From: Chitinophaga sp. CB10
GTDB lineage: Bacteria; Bacteroidota; Bacteroidia; Chitinophagales; Chitinophagaceae
Length of the DNA stretch: 64,000 nt
Direction of reading: 5' to 3'
NCBI GenBank assembly: GCA_001870995.2
Contig: MLAV02000008.1
Location: 1 to 64,000 of the forward strand
Shown piece after piece: positions 14,878 through 23,882 of the stretch. The position numbers and the translations under genes were made by a program. Each line of letters opens with the position of its first letter. Position 1 is the first letter of the stretch. The notes under the pieces are model-generated. The model had not been told where the DNA came from. It made no database searches and saw only the letters and a program-made list of their open reading frames with translations.

Positions 14878-16410
14878 ATGAAATCTATCCGTGTTGCTGT
14901 CATAGGCTTACTGTTTTGTATCCCCCTGTCCTGTTTTGCCCAGCAGGAGCGTAGTACTGTCACGGGCATTGCTGGAAAATATGCGGCCATGATCAATCCC
15001 GGTACCATCCGGCCCTTGCTGGAAGTATTGGCGAGCCCGCAGATGGAGGGCCGTGAAACCGCTACCCGCGGGCAGGCGAAGGCGGCGTCCTTCATCATTA
15101 CGCAATTGCAGCAGGCGGGCGTGCAACCGGGAGCTGCGGGAGGCTGGGAGCAGTTTTACGAAATGTATGAGGATACGCTGATCAAAGGCGAGATCCGCAT
15201 CCGCGATAAGGAGTATCATTTTGGGGAGGACTTCATTACCGACCTGCTGGAAAGCAGGTCCGAAAGCATTCATACCAACCAGATAACATTTGCCGGCTAC
15301 GGTATTTCCACGGCCAGCTTCAACGACTACGCCAACCTGGATGTAAGGGGAAAGGTAGTACTGATACGGGAAGGCGTGCCGGGAGGCTTACCACGGGATT
15401 ACGGTATTACCTACAATAAGCTGGCGGCAGCGCGGGCAGCCGGCGTGCGGGCCCTGCTCGTCATTTCCCCCCATGCCCGCAATTACCGGCTGCTGAACAG
15501 GAATAAGCTGCGGCATACGGGTATCTACATGCCGGGAGCCAGCGCGGCGGAAGGCCCCAATCTTTACTACATTACGCCCGCCATGGCGGCGGACCTGCTG
15601 GGCAAAGCCTATAACGACAGCCTGCTGGACACGCAGAAGGGGCATCTGCGTATGCCTGTTCACGTTAGCGTGCCGGTGCAAATCACCCTCGATAAGAAAA
15701 GCAATGTTTACAAGCCCTCTAACATCCTCGGCATCGTGGAAGGGTCGGACAAAAAAGATGAATATGTATTTGTAACCGCGCATTATGACCACCTGGGCGT
15801 GCAGGACAGTGTGCTATACCCCGGCGCGGATGATGACGGGTCCGGTACCTCGGCGGTAATGGCCATTGCGGCCGCCTTTGCCAAAGCCAGGCAGGAGGGG
15901 CACGGACCACGTAGGAGCATGGTGTTTATGTTGGTGTCGGGAGAAGAAAAAGGCCTGCTGGGCTCCGGTTATTACATCAATCATCCCATCTATCCATTGA
16001 CACAAACCGTGGTCGACCTGAATATCGATATGATAGGCCGTATCGATCCTGCCCATGAGCGGGATACCAACTACATTTATATCATCGGCGATGATAAGTT
16101 GAGTTCGGAGCTACGCCCCATCAACGAGATGGCCAACGGCATTACCCGTTTCAAACTGGATTACAAGTACAACGACCCCGGCGACCCGGAAGATTTCTAC
16201 AGGCGGTCCGATCATTACAAATTTGCAGAACAAAATATCCCGGTAATTTTTTATTTTAATGGTACGCATGCGGATTATCACCAACCGGGCGATACCGTGG
16301 AGAAAATCGAATTTGCACTCCTTGCCCGCCGGGCGCAGCTGGTCTATTATACCGCCTGGGAAATGGCCAACAGGGAGGAGCGGTTGAAGGTAGACCGGCC
16401 GGAAAAGTAA
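14878..16410 (+). CDS. Secreted M28-family zinc aminopeptidase with PA domain
   Basis: This encodes 510 residues from the ATG at 14878, or 514 from the ATG at 14866; the shorter one gives a standard signal peptide (MKSIRVAVIGLLFCIPLSCF, cleaved near AQ). A protease-associated insert lies around residues 130-270. The M28 catalytic core follows, with zinc ligands visible in TAHYDHLGV, PGADDDGSGT, SGEEKGLLGSG (Glu pair), NIDMIGR and the final His in DYHQPGDT. It should remove N-terminal residues from peptides outside the cytoplasm. It stands alone after the rpiB terminator. Confidence 0.88.
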   Translation: MKSIRVAVIGLLFCIPLSCFAQQERSTVTGIAGKYAAMINPGTIRPLLEVLASPQMEGRETATRGQAKAASFIITQLQQAGVQPGAAGGWEQFYEMYEDTLIKGEIRIRDKEYHFGEDFITDLLESRSESIHTNQITFAGYGISTASFNDYANLDVRGKVVLIREGVPGGLPRDYGITYNKLAAARAAGVRALLVISPHARNYRLLNRNKLRHTGIYMPGASAAEGPNLYYITPAMAADLLGKAYNDSLLDTQKGHLRMPVHVSVPVQITLDKKSNVYKPSNILGIVEGSDKKDEYVFVTAHYDHLGVQDSVLYPGADDDGSGTSAVMAIAAAFAKARQEGHGPRRSMVFMLVSGEEKGLLGSGYYINHPIYPLTQTVVDLNIDMIGRIDPAHERDTNYIYIIGDDKLSSELRPINEMANGITRFKLDYKYNDPGDPEDFYRRSDHYKFAEQNIPVIFYFNGTHADYHQPGDTVEKIEFALLARRAQLVYYTAWEMANREERLKVDRPEK

Positions 16411-17009
16411 ACGTGGAAAGCAACCTGCTGAAAACCTATTTTTCGTATGTACGTATCTGTTAGTTGCTGAAAATGATTCCGGAAAAAGTACCCAAATTGA
16501 TGTTGTTTTTTTTAACAAAATTTTATAAATTTATAATAGAGTCCTAGTCTTAAGAAAACAACATATATGTTGTTTGTTGTATGTGAATACTATTTAGCGA
16601 GTTTTAAGCATCATTAGTGCGTATCGGTCTGTCAGATTCCAAAGCGTTCGGGTACCCGTTAAACATTTTTAATTAACCTGTTGTTGTTCAATTGGTATTT
16701 TATGTTTTCAGGGGATAGCGGCATCATTTCAGGATCACCCCATCCGGCTGTTATTGATAAAATACCGTATATATGAAAACGCCTAAGACGGTATAGTCAT
16801 CACACCCTTTTATGGGAAAATTTCCCCAAAGTGTAGATGCCTATACAACTGTTTTTACACAACCCGTAGTGAATGTGAGAATGGTCGCTGAGTTTTCCGG
16901 AATTTTCATCTAAGCTGAAACAACTGTTATCGAAAAAATGTCTGATTGTGCTTTAAACGCTCACCTGGTCGGTTAATTGCAGCAATTGTGAAACCATAAA
17001 CAAGGATGC
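16411..17009. other. Intergenic stretch of about 600 bases with one palindrome
   Basis: No reading frame or known RNA is recognisable. It is AT-rich at 16490-16560. The one clear element is an 18-base perfect palindrome (16557-16574). The 3' part presumably holds the promoter of the HdeD-type gene, but no consensus pair of boxes is clear. Confidence 0.5.
16557..16574. promoter_or_regulatory. Perfect 18-base palindrome, possible operator
   Basis: AACAACATATATGTTGTT is identical to its reverse complement and has no T run after it. It may be the binding site of a dimeric regulator. Inference only. Confidence 0.35.
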
Positions 17010-17540
17010 ATGCCTAATTTTTATAGCAACTACTGGTGGATATTCCTGCTCCGGGGCATTTTTGCGCTGGTATTGGGCATCCTGGCTATCGTATGGCCCG
17101 GCGCTACATTTACCACGCTGGTAGTGTTTTTCGGGGCATACCTGTTCATCGCCGGTACGTTTGCTGTAATTGGCGCCATCGCTGCCCGGCGGACTTCCGA
17201 GAACTGGGGCGTGTTCCTTCTGACCGGTATTGTTGGTATAATATTAGGTATCCTCACGATTATTAATCCTTTTGCCACGGGAGCCGCACTGATTTACCTG
17301 GTTGCATTCTGGGCTGTTGTAGCCGGACTGTTCGAGATCATCATTGCAATCAGGCTCAGGAAGGTGATTACGGGAGAGGGGTGGTATATCGCCGGGGGAC
17401 TTTTAACTATATTTTTCGGCATACTGCTCTTATCCAACCCGGTGGCCGCTGCCGTCACCCTAACCTGGATATTCGGCTTCTATGCTATTATCACAGGCGT
17501 CATGTTGATCTCTTTGTCATTCAGGCTTCGCAAAAGATGA
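17010..17540 (+). CDS. HdeD/DUF308 family membrane protein
   Basis: This encodes 176 residues consisting almost wholly of six hydrophobic helices arranged as repeated hairpins. Repeated motifs such as RGIFALVLGILAIVWPGAT, LTGIVGIILGILTIINPFA and GGLLTIFFGILLLSNPVAA mark the DUF308/HdeD family. E. coli HdeD is linked to acid resistance; the biochemical role is unknown. The GILxIxNP-type repeat is seen three times, suggesting internal triplication of a two-helix unit. The gene is isolated, with about 600 bases upstream and 275 bases to the sigma factor gene. Confidence 0.88.
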   Translation: MPNFYSNYWWIFLLRGIFALVLGILAIVWPGATFTTLVVFFGAYLFIAGTFAVIGAIAARRTSENWGVFLLTGIVGIILGILTIINPFATGAALIYLVAFWAVVAGLFEIIIAIRLRKVITGEGWYIAGGLLTIFFGILLLSNPVAAAVTLTWIFGFYAIITGVMLISLSFRLRKR

Positions 17541-17815
17541 GCCTACCGGATTTTACCTTATAGATTGCCCCATATGCAAGCATATTTTCTAACTAAAACG
17601 CATCACTATGAAACTAAAAACACCAGATTAACGGCACTTTTCGTCAGGCTGAAGGATCAGGTGCTGATAACTCCTTTCCGCTATGCCTGAAAAAGACGCC
17701 AGCAGCACCGGTCTGGAGCCCGGTGGATACCATCTCTGACCGTCTTTTCCAACTCCCTGCTCCCATCGGAGCTGCTTACTGTAGCGCATTTCGAAAAAAT
17801 TTAAAGTTAACCGTT

Positions 17816-18316
17816 ATGTCATCCACCGAATTCAACAATTTGTTACTAGGAAACGCCGATTTTCTGCGTCCGTACGCAGTTACCCTGACTAAAGACTCCG
17901 AGTCAGCCAAAGACCTGTACCAGGAAACACTGTTCCGGGCTTTGTCGAACCGCGATAAATACCTCGCAGGCACCAACATACGCGCCTGGTTGTACACGAT
18001 CATGCGGAATATTTTCATTAACAATTACCGCAGGGGTAACCGGCAGTTCCGGCTGCTGGACAGCGCCGTGGGCGACTACCTCCTCAGCCACCAGCCTTCC
18101 GCCATCGGTAATTTCGCCGAATCCGAACTCCGCGTGAAGGATGTGCAAATGGCCGTGTACAACCTGCCCGTTATCTTTAAGCAACCCTTCCTGCTCTATT
18201 TCGAAGGATATAAGTACTATGAAATTGCCGCAATACTCAATGAACCATTAGGAACCGTTAAAAGCAGGATCCACTTTGCCCGGAAAATGCTGAAAACAAG
18301 AATAACCAGACACTAA
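17816..18316 (+). CDS. ECF-type RNA polymerase sigma factor
   Basis: This encodes 166 residues from the ATG at 17816 (MSSTEFNNLL); the frame is open back to 17723 but the earlier part does not look like the family. Region 2 is visible (DSESAKDLYQETLFRALSNR, then NIRAWLYTIMRNIFINNYRR) and region 4 forms the C-terminal HTH (YKYYEIAAILNEPLGTVKSR followed by IHFARKMLK). It should direct RNA polymerase to a special promoter set. ECF factors usually have a neighbouring anti-sigma gene, and none is visible; what follows is a 330-base non-coding stretch with strong RNA structure. Confidence 0.92.
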   Translation: MSSTEFNNLLLGNADFLRPYAVTLTKDSESAKDLYQETLFRALSNRDKYLAGTNIRAWLYTIMRNIFINNYRRGNRQFRLLDSAVGDYLLSHQPSAIGNFAESELRVKDVQMAVYNLPVIFKQPFLLYFEGYKYYEIAAILNEPLGTVKSRIHFARKMLKTRITRH

Positions 18317-18368
18317 ATTATTAGAGAATATTAAAGCTAGTAAAGCAGTTATATATATTATTTTTAAA

Positions 18369-18525
18369 TAACGGAAGCCTGCAAACCCCCGGCAATACCG
18401 CTACAATCCATGAAACCCTGTAGTGGACAGGAAAATGATTCAAGGAAGGCCATGCACCTGCATCTGCCCCTAAACAGATGTACCCGGATATCATATGCTG
18501 TCCTGTTGTTTGCGGGCTTCAGTTA
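18369..18525 (+). ncRNA. Candidate structured RNA closed by an 18-base inverted repeat
   Basis: Arms at 18369-18386 and 18508-18525 pair at 16 of 18 positions. Inside are further hairpins: CTACA with TGTAG, ACAGGA with TCCTGT, and CATCTG with CAGATG. The layout, about 157 nt closed by a long end-to-end stem, is like 6S RNA, and a 6S-like family is known in Bacteroidetes, but I cannot confirm membership. No consensus promoter is clear upstream. It occupies most of the 18317-18653 gap between the sigma factor and pcrA. Strand is assumed from the neighbours; the structure is nearly symmetric. Confidence 0.4.
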
Positions 18526-18653
18526 TCCTTAAAAAACCGGATACCTGTTATTTATACCCACCTCCAACTTCCCCCGTTTTTCTCCGCAGGATTTTTGTAC
18601 TTTTACACCCTTCAGATCTACAGTAAAAATTTTCATAAACAGCATATTTCGTG

Positions 18654-21002
18654 ATGAAGGCAAACTATTTAGACGAGCTGAACGAACGGCAGCGCGAAGC
18701 AGTGATACACATCAACGGCCCCCTGATGATTGTAGCCGGCGCCGGCTCTGGTAAAACCAAGGTGTTGACCACCCGCATCGCGCACCTCATGCGCAACGGC
18801 GTTGATGCATTCAATATCCTGTCCCTTACCTTTACAAATAAGGCCGCACGCGAAATGAAAGAACGTGTGGAAAAAATCCTGGGCGGGAGCGAAGCCAGGA
18901 ACCTCTATATCGGTACCTTCCACTCCGTGTTTGCCCGCCTGCTCCGCGCGGAAGCACACCGCCTCGGCTATCCCAACGATTTTACCATTTACGATACAGA
19001 TGACGCCAAGAGCGTTCTCAAAACCATCATCAATGAACTCAACCTTGATGATAAACACTATAAACCCACTTTCGTGTACAACCGCATCTCCGCTGCCAAA
19101 AACAGCCTGATGGGGCCGGAAGAGTACCAGCACGACTACTACGTACAACAGGAGGATATGCGGGCCAACAGACCCCTGATTGGCAAGATATACGACATGT
19201 ACGCCAAACGCTGTTTCAAAAACGGCGCAATGGATTTTGATGACCTGCTCTTCAAAATGTACGTCCTGCTCAAATCCTTCCCGGAAGTACTGCATAAATA
19301 CCAGCACAAGTTCAAGTACATCATGATCGATGAGTACCAGGATACCAACCCTGCCCAGTACGAAATCATCAAGCTGCTCGGCGCCGTGCATGAAAACATC
19401 TGCGTGGTGGGCGACGATGCGCAGAGCATCTACTCCTTCCGCGGAGCCACCATCCAAAATATCCTCCAGTTCGAAAAAGACTATGACGACGCCCGCGTTG
19501 TGAAGCTGGAACAAAACTACCGCAGTACCAAGTCCATCCTCAACGTGGCCAACGAAGTGATTGCCCACAACAAAGGCCAGATTGAGAAAAACCTCTGGAC
19601 GGATAACCAGGACGGGGATACCATCAAACTGGTACGCACCATGACGGACAACGAAGAAGGTAAATTCGTGGCGGATACCATCGCAGAGCAGAAACTGCGC
19701 AACCACTACGATAACCGCGATTTCGTGATCCTCTACCGTACCAACGCCCAAAGCCGCTCCTTCGAGGAGAGCCTGCGGCGCAAGGGTATTCCTTACCGCA
19801 TCTACGGCGGCGTATCCTTCTACCAGCGTAAGGAAATCAAGGATTTTGTGGCCTACCTCCGCGTAACCATGAATACCCGCGATGAGGAAAGCCTCAAACG
19901 TATTATCAACTACCCCGTAAGAGGCATCGGTAAAACCACGATCGAAAAAGCCATCGTTTACAGTAACGACCACAATATTACCATGTGGGAAGTGCTGGAA
20001 CGCGCCAGGGAATTCGGCTTCAAAGGCGGCACCCTGGAAGCGATCGATGGATTCGTGACCATGATCCGCAGCTTCCAGGCCATGCTGGGCAAACACAACG
20101 CCTACGACATCGCCGTAAACGTGGGTAAATCCACCAACATCGTAAAGGAACTCTTCAACGATAAAACTACGGAGGGGCTTGCCCGTTATGAAAACGTGCA
20201 GGAACTCCTGAACTCCATCAAGGAATTCACCGAAACGCCGGATGAAGAAGGGGAACTGCTGGATAAAAGCCTGGGCTCTTACCTGCAGCAGATCACCCTG
20301 CTCACCGATGCGGACAACGAAGGCAAGGAAGACAGCGACGTGGTGAAGCTGATGACCATCCACGCGGCCAAAGGGCTGGAATTCCCCGTCGTGTTTACTG
20401 TAGGGCTGGAAGAAACCCTCTTCCCCAGCGGCATGTCCATCAACACCCGCGAGGAGCTGGAAGAGGAAAGACGCCTTTTCTACGTGGCCATCACCCGGGC
20501 AAAATCCCGCCTCTGGCTGACTTATGCCAACAGCCGTTACCGCTTCGGTAACCTGGTGCAAAATGAGCCAAGCCGCTTCCTGGAAGAAATGCCTGAAAAA
20601 TATATCGATCGCAGCTACGCCGGCGGCGGCGCTATCCGCAATGCCTTTGGCAGCACCAATGGCGGCGGCTGGGGCGCTGGTGGCGGTACCAATATGTTTG
20701 ACCGGATGCAGAAAAAGACCACACCGTCTGCCCCTGCTGCCTCCCAGAACCAGGGTCCGCGCCCTGCGCCAAAGCCCGCAGCAGGCCCCGTTTCCACGCA
20801 TGTGCCTACCCCTGGCTTTGCCCCGGATGATCCGGCAGAAATGGAACCGGGCATGCAGGTGGAACACCAGAAGTTCGGGTTCGGCACCATCACCGGTATG
20901 GAAGGCGCGCCCAACAACCGCATTGCCACGGTCGTTTTCCCTAAGGGCGGCGGCGAAAAGAAGATCATGCTTAATTATGCCAAACTGCGTATTGTACGCT
21001 AA
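18654..21002 (+). CDS. pcrA: UvrD/PcrA-type ATP-dependent DNA helicase
   Basis: This encodes 782 residues from the ATG at 18654; a GTG three bases upstream is the alternative. It is a superfamily 1A 3'-5' helicase for repair and replication restart. Visible parts are the Q motif (LNERQREAV), Walker A (GAGSGKT, residues 29-35), motif Ia (TFTNKAAREM), Walker B (MIDEYQDTN), motif III (GDDAQSIYSFRGA), motif IV (LEQNYRS), motif V (MTIHAAKGLEFPVVF) and motif VI (YVAITRAK). A Gly/Pro/Ala-rich linker (about 675-730) leads to the C-terminal Tudor-like domain (VEHQKFGFGTI) that in PcrA contacts RNA polymerase. recX follows after 9 bases. Confidence 0.95.
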   Translation: MKANYLDELNERQREAVIHINGPLMIVAGAGSGKTKVLTTRIAHLMRNGVDAFNILSLTFTNKAAREMKERVEKILGGSEARNLYIGTFHSVFARLLRAEAHRLGYPNDFTIYDTDDAKSVLKTIINELNLDDKHYKPTFVYNRISAAKNSLMGPEEYQHDYYVQQEDMRANRPLIGKIYDMYAKRCFKNGAMDFDDLLFKMYVLLKSFPEVLHKYQHKFKYIMIDEYQDTNPAQYEIIKLLGAVHENICVVGDDAQSIYSFRGATIQNILQFEKDYDDARVVKLEQNYRSTKSILNVANEVIAHNKGQIEKNLWTDNQDGDTIKLVRTMTDNEEGKFVADTIAEQKLRNHYDNRDFVILYRTNAQSRSFEESLRRKGIPYRIYGGVSFYQRKEIKDFVAYLRVTMNTRDEESLKRIINYPVRGIGKTTIEKAIVYSNDHNITMWEVLERAREFGFKGGTLEAIDGFVTMIRSFQAMLGKHNAYDIAVNVGKSTNIVKELFNDKTTEGLARYENVQELLNSIKEFTETPDEEGELLDKSLGSYLQQITLLTDADNEGKEDSDVVKLMTIHAAKGLEFPVVFTVGLEETLFPSGMSINTREELEEERRLFYVAITRAKSRLWLTYANSRYRFGNLVQNEPSRFLEEMPEKYIDRSYAGGGAIRNAFGSTNGGGWGAGGGTNMFDRMQKKTTPSAPAASQNQGPRPAPKPAAGPVSTHVPTPGFAPDDPAEMEPGMQVEHQKFGFGTITGMEGAPNNRIATVVFPKGGGEKKIMLNYAKLRIVR

Positions 21003-21011
21003 TATCCCGGG

Positions 21012-21476
21012 ATGTCGCAAGCATTGGAAAAATTAAGGCAGTACTGCGCCTACCAGGAAAGATGCCATTCGGAAGTAAAATACCGGGCGCTGGAACTGGG
21101 CATGCGTGGCGAAGAAGTGGAGGAAGCCATTGCCGCCCTCATCGCGGATAACTTCCTCAACGAGGAGCGCTTTGCCAAAGCCTACGCCGGCGGTAAATTC
21201 CGGATGAAGCAGTGGGGCCGCAAGAAAATACAGGCCGCCCTTAAGATGAAACAGGTATCTGCCTATTGCATCAAAAAGGGAATGATGGAAATTGACGAAG
21301 AGGATTACTGGCAGGTATTGCTGCAGCAGGCCGGGAAAAAATACCGGTCGCTAAAAGGCGAAGTTCCCCTGAAACGGAAATATAAAACCACGCAGTACCT
21401 TTTGCAGCGGGGCTTTGAACAGGAGCTGATCAGCGAAGCGCTTGAACAAATCGCAAATAATCCCGATTTTGAGTAG
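21012..21476 (+). CDS. recX: Regulatory protein RecX
   Basis: This encodes 154 residues. It has three-helix RecX repeats: CAYQERCHSEVKYRALELGM, then ADNFLNEERFAKAYAGGKF, WGRKKIQAALKMKQVS and a third repeat with TTQYLLQRGFEQELISEAL. RecX binds and restrains RecA filaments. It starts 9 bases after pcrA, so the two repair genes are probably co-transcribed. recA is not in the window. Length is typical and no anomaly is seen. Confidence 0.92.
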   Translation: MSQALEKLRQYCAYQERCHSEVKYRALELGMRGEEVEEAIAALIADNFLNEERFAKAYAGGKFRMKQWGRKKIQAALKMKQVSAYCIKKGMMEIDEEDYWQVLLQQAGKKYRSLKGEVPLKRKYKTTQYLLQRGFEQELISEALEQIANNPDFE

Positions 21477-21534
21477 GATAATTTAAAAAGTTTCTAATCA
21501 GGCAGCAAGTAAATTTGCTATATAATTTTCAAAG

Positions 21535-22332
21535 ATGTCAGATTTAAAAGTAACACTTATTCAGGCCGATCTGTATTGGGAAGATATTGATGCCAACCTG
21601 CGTATGTTCGACGAAAAGATCAACAGCATAGGAGAACGGACCGAAGTAGTTTTTTTACCGGAAATGTTTAGCACCGGATTCAGCATGGCGCCGGAGCGCC
21701 TCGCTCAAACCATGGATGGAAGCGCGTTTCAGTGGATGAAGAAGAAGGCTGCTGAAAAGAACATCATCATTACCGGAAGTCTGATCATCGAAGAAAACGG
21801 CAAGTACCTCAACCGCCTGATCTGGATGCTGCCTAACGGCACCTACGGCACTTACGACAAACGCCACCTCTTTGGCTATGCCGGCGAGCATGAGCATTAC
21901 GTAGGAGGCGATAAGCGCCTGATTGCCTCCGTAAAGGGCTGGAAAATAAACCTGAACATCTGTTACGATATGCGCTTCCCGGTATGGGCCCGCAACCGCA
22001 TCGTGGAAGAAACCGGTGCGCCGGCCTATGATGTGCTGGTGTATGTAGCCAACTGGCCGGAAAGGCGCAACATAGCCTGGAAAACGCTGCTCCGCGCACG
22101 CGCCATCGAAAACCAGTGCTATGCCATCGGGGTAAACCGTGTGGGTAACGACGGTAATAACATCTACCACAGCGGCGATACCAGCCTGATTGACCCTATG
22201 GGCGAGATCATCTACGAAAAAGCCCATGAGCAGGACATATTTACGTACACCCTTTCCCGTGAGCGCCTCGACGAGGTAAGAAAAAATATACCTTTCCTCA
22301 AAGATGCGGACGCATTTACCATCTTAGACTAA
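21535..22332 (+). CDS. Nitrilase-superfamily amidase (omega-amidase-like)
   Basis: This encodes 265 residues. The carbon-nitrogen hydrolase triad is visible: Glu43 in LPEMFSTGFS, Lys109 in YDKRHLFG and Cys143 in NICYDMRFPVWARN. The CYDMRFPVWARN pattern is typical of the YafV/NIT2-like branch, which hydrolyses alpha-ketoglutaramate and related omega-amides formed by glutamine or methionine transaminases. No signal peptide is present, so it is cytosolic. It is followed 8 bases later by a glyoxalase-fold gene and then nagA. Confidence 0.9.
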   Translation: MSDLKVTLIQADLYWEDIDANLRMFDEKINSIGERTEVVFLPEMFSTGFSMAPERLAQTMDGSAFQWMKKKAAEKNIIITGSLIIEENGKYLNRLIWMLPNGTYGTYDKRHLFGYAGEHEHYVGGDKRLIASVKGWKINLNICYDMRFPVWARNRIVEETGAPAYDVLVYVANWPERRNIAWKTLLRARAIENQCYAIGVNRVGNDGNNIYHSGDTSLIDPMGEIIYEKAHEQDIFTYTLSRERLDEVRKNIPFLKDADAFTILD

Positions 22333-22340
22333 TTAACTGC

Positions 22341-22727
22341 ATGATACTGAACGGAATCCATCACATCGCTATCATTTGTGCGGACTATGCGCGTAGTAAG
22401 GCATTTTATACCGATGTGCTTGGATTGCGCGTCATCCGGGAGGTGTACCGGGAGGAGCGGGATTCCTATAAACTGGACCTGGCCATCGGCGATCATTACG
22501 TGATTGAGCTGTTCTCCTTTCCGGACCCGCCGCCACGGGTGAGTCGCCCCGAGGCGCAGGGCCTGCGCCACCTCGCTTTTGCCGTATCCGATATTGAAAC
22601 CGCGGTCAAGGACCTCGCAGCCAAAGGCGTGACAACGGAGCCTGTCCGCATTGATCCCCACACAAATCAACGTTTTACTTTTTTTGCTGATCCCGATGGG
22701 CTACCTTTAGAGTTATACGAAGTATAA
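22341..22727 (+). CDS. VOC/glyoxalase-fold protein
   Basis: This encodes 128 residues, a single vicinal-oxygen-chelate domain with two beta-alpha-beta modules: GIHHIAIICADYARSKAFYT at the start and GLRHLAFAVSDIE in the middle. Metal ligand candidates are His in HHIAI, Glu in HYVIELFSF, His in LRHLAF and Glu in LPLELYE. This resembles the YaeR/GloA2 group of glyoxalase-related metal enzymes. The substrate is unknown. It sits 8 bases after the amidase and 18 bases before nagA. Confidence 0.88.
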   Translation: MILNGIHHIAIICADYARSKAFYTDVLGLRVIREVYREERDSYKLDLAIGDHYVIELFSFPDPPPRVSRPEAQGLRHLAFAVSDIETAVKDLAAKGVTTEPVRIDPHTNQRFTFFADPDGLPLELYEV

Positions 22728-22745
22728 CCTCCTAAATCAGCAGAT

Positions 22746-23843
22746 ATGCCCACTTCCTACGTTAATGCTACCATATTTACCGGAGAAGAAGTATTGAAAA
22801 ACCACGCTGTATCCACCGATAACGGCCTGATTACCAGTATAACACCCACCGAAGAAATACCGGAAGGCCACGAAATAGTGGACCTGCAGGGCGCCTACCT
22901 GACGCCGGCGCTGATCGACCTGCAGATTTACGGCGGTAATGGCGAAGTTTTTTCCATGTACCCCAGCGTGCAATCCCTCACGGGCACTTACGAATACAGT
23001 AAAGCCGGCGGGGCCGCGTATATCATGCCAACGGTGGCCACCATCTCTCCCGGTATTATGCTGCAAGCCATGCAGGCGGTAAGAGCCTATTGGCAGGAAG
23101 GCCGCAAAGGCGTACTGGGCTTGCATTTGGAAGGGCCGTTCATCAATCCCGCGAAGAAAGGCGCTCACCTGCCTCAATATATCAAACAACCCACCCAGGA
23201 AGATATTGATTGGATACTGGAAAACGGCAGCGATGTGGTGAAGATCATCACGCTGGCGCCGGAGTGCTGCGACCCCGCCCTGGTCAGGCAATTGCAGGAT
23301 GCCGGCATTATCGTGTATGCAGGGCATAGCAATGCTACCTACGCCCAGGCCTATACGTCGTTTGAAGATGGCATCCGGCACGCTACGCATTTATTCAATG
23401 CAATGTCGCCCCTGGAAAGCCGCGCACCCGGCCTGGTAGGCGCCATTTACGACCACCCGGGCGTATATGCCAGCATTGTAGCGGACGGGATCCATGTGGA
23501 TTTTGCAGCGGTGCGTATCAGTAAAAAGATCATGGGCCGGCGCTTATACCTCATTACGGATGCCGTGGAGGAAAATAAGGAAGGCGATTACATCTACCTC
23601 AGGGAAAAAGACCGGTTTGTAAGCGCCACCGGCGTATTATCCGGCTCCCGGCTTACCATGCTGCAGGCGGTGCGCAACCTGGCCAACAACGGTATCTGCA
23701 GCCTGCGGGAAGCGATCCGGATGGCCTCCCTGTACCCCGCGGAGGCGATCGGTATGGCCGATAAGATAGGCCGCATCGCCCCTGGCTGCGAAGCATCGTT
23801 CCTGGTTATTCCGGAGAATGGCCCGACAACGGTTTATTGTTAA
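22746..23843 (+). CDS. nagA: N-acetylglucosamine-6-phosphate deacetylase
   Basis: This encodes 365 residues. NagA removes acetate from GlcNAc-6-phosphate, feeding amino sugar recycling from cell wall or chitin. Amidohydrolase signatures are ALIDLQIYGGNGE, the metal-binding Glu in LHLEGPFINP, YAGHSNATY, ATHLFNAMSP, DGIHVDF and the catalytic Asp in LITDAVEE. The usual nagB partner is not adjacent. The chitin-related role suits a Chitinophaga-like host, but the gene is also a general wall-recycling gene. Confidence 0.93.
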   Translation: MPTSYVNATIFTGEEVLKNHAVSTDNGLITSITPTEEIPEGHEIVDLQGAYLTPALIDLQIYGGNGEVFSMYPSVQSLTGTYEYSKAGGAAYIMPTVATISPGIMLQAMQAVRAYWQEGRKGVLGLHLEGPFINPAKKGAHLPQYIKQPTQEDIDWILENGSDVVKIITLAPECCDPALVRQLQDAGIIVYAGHSNATYAQAYTSFEDGIRHATHLFNAMSPLESRAPGLVGAIYDHPGVYASIVADGIHVDFAAVRISKKIMGRRLYLITDAVEENKEGDYIYLREKDRFVSATGVLSGSRLTMLQAVRNLANNGICSLREAIRMASLYPAEAIGMADKIGRIAPGCEASFLVIPENGPTTVYC

Positions 23844-23882
23844 TTTTTATATTCGCGCTAAATATTACGAAAGAACGAACGC

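Noticed and set aside
18669..21020. 783-codon open frame antisense to pcrA
   Set aside because: It mirrors the pcrA gene almost exactly. GC-rich codon use leaves the opposite strand free of stops, and the protein has no domain and low-complexity His/Val-rich stretches.
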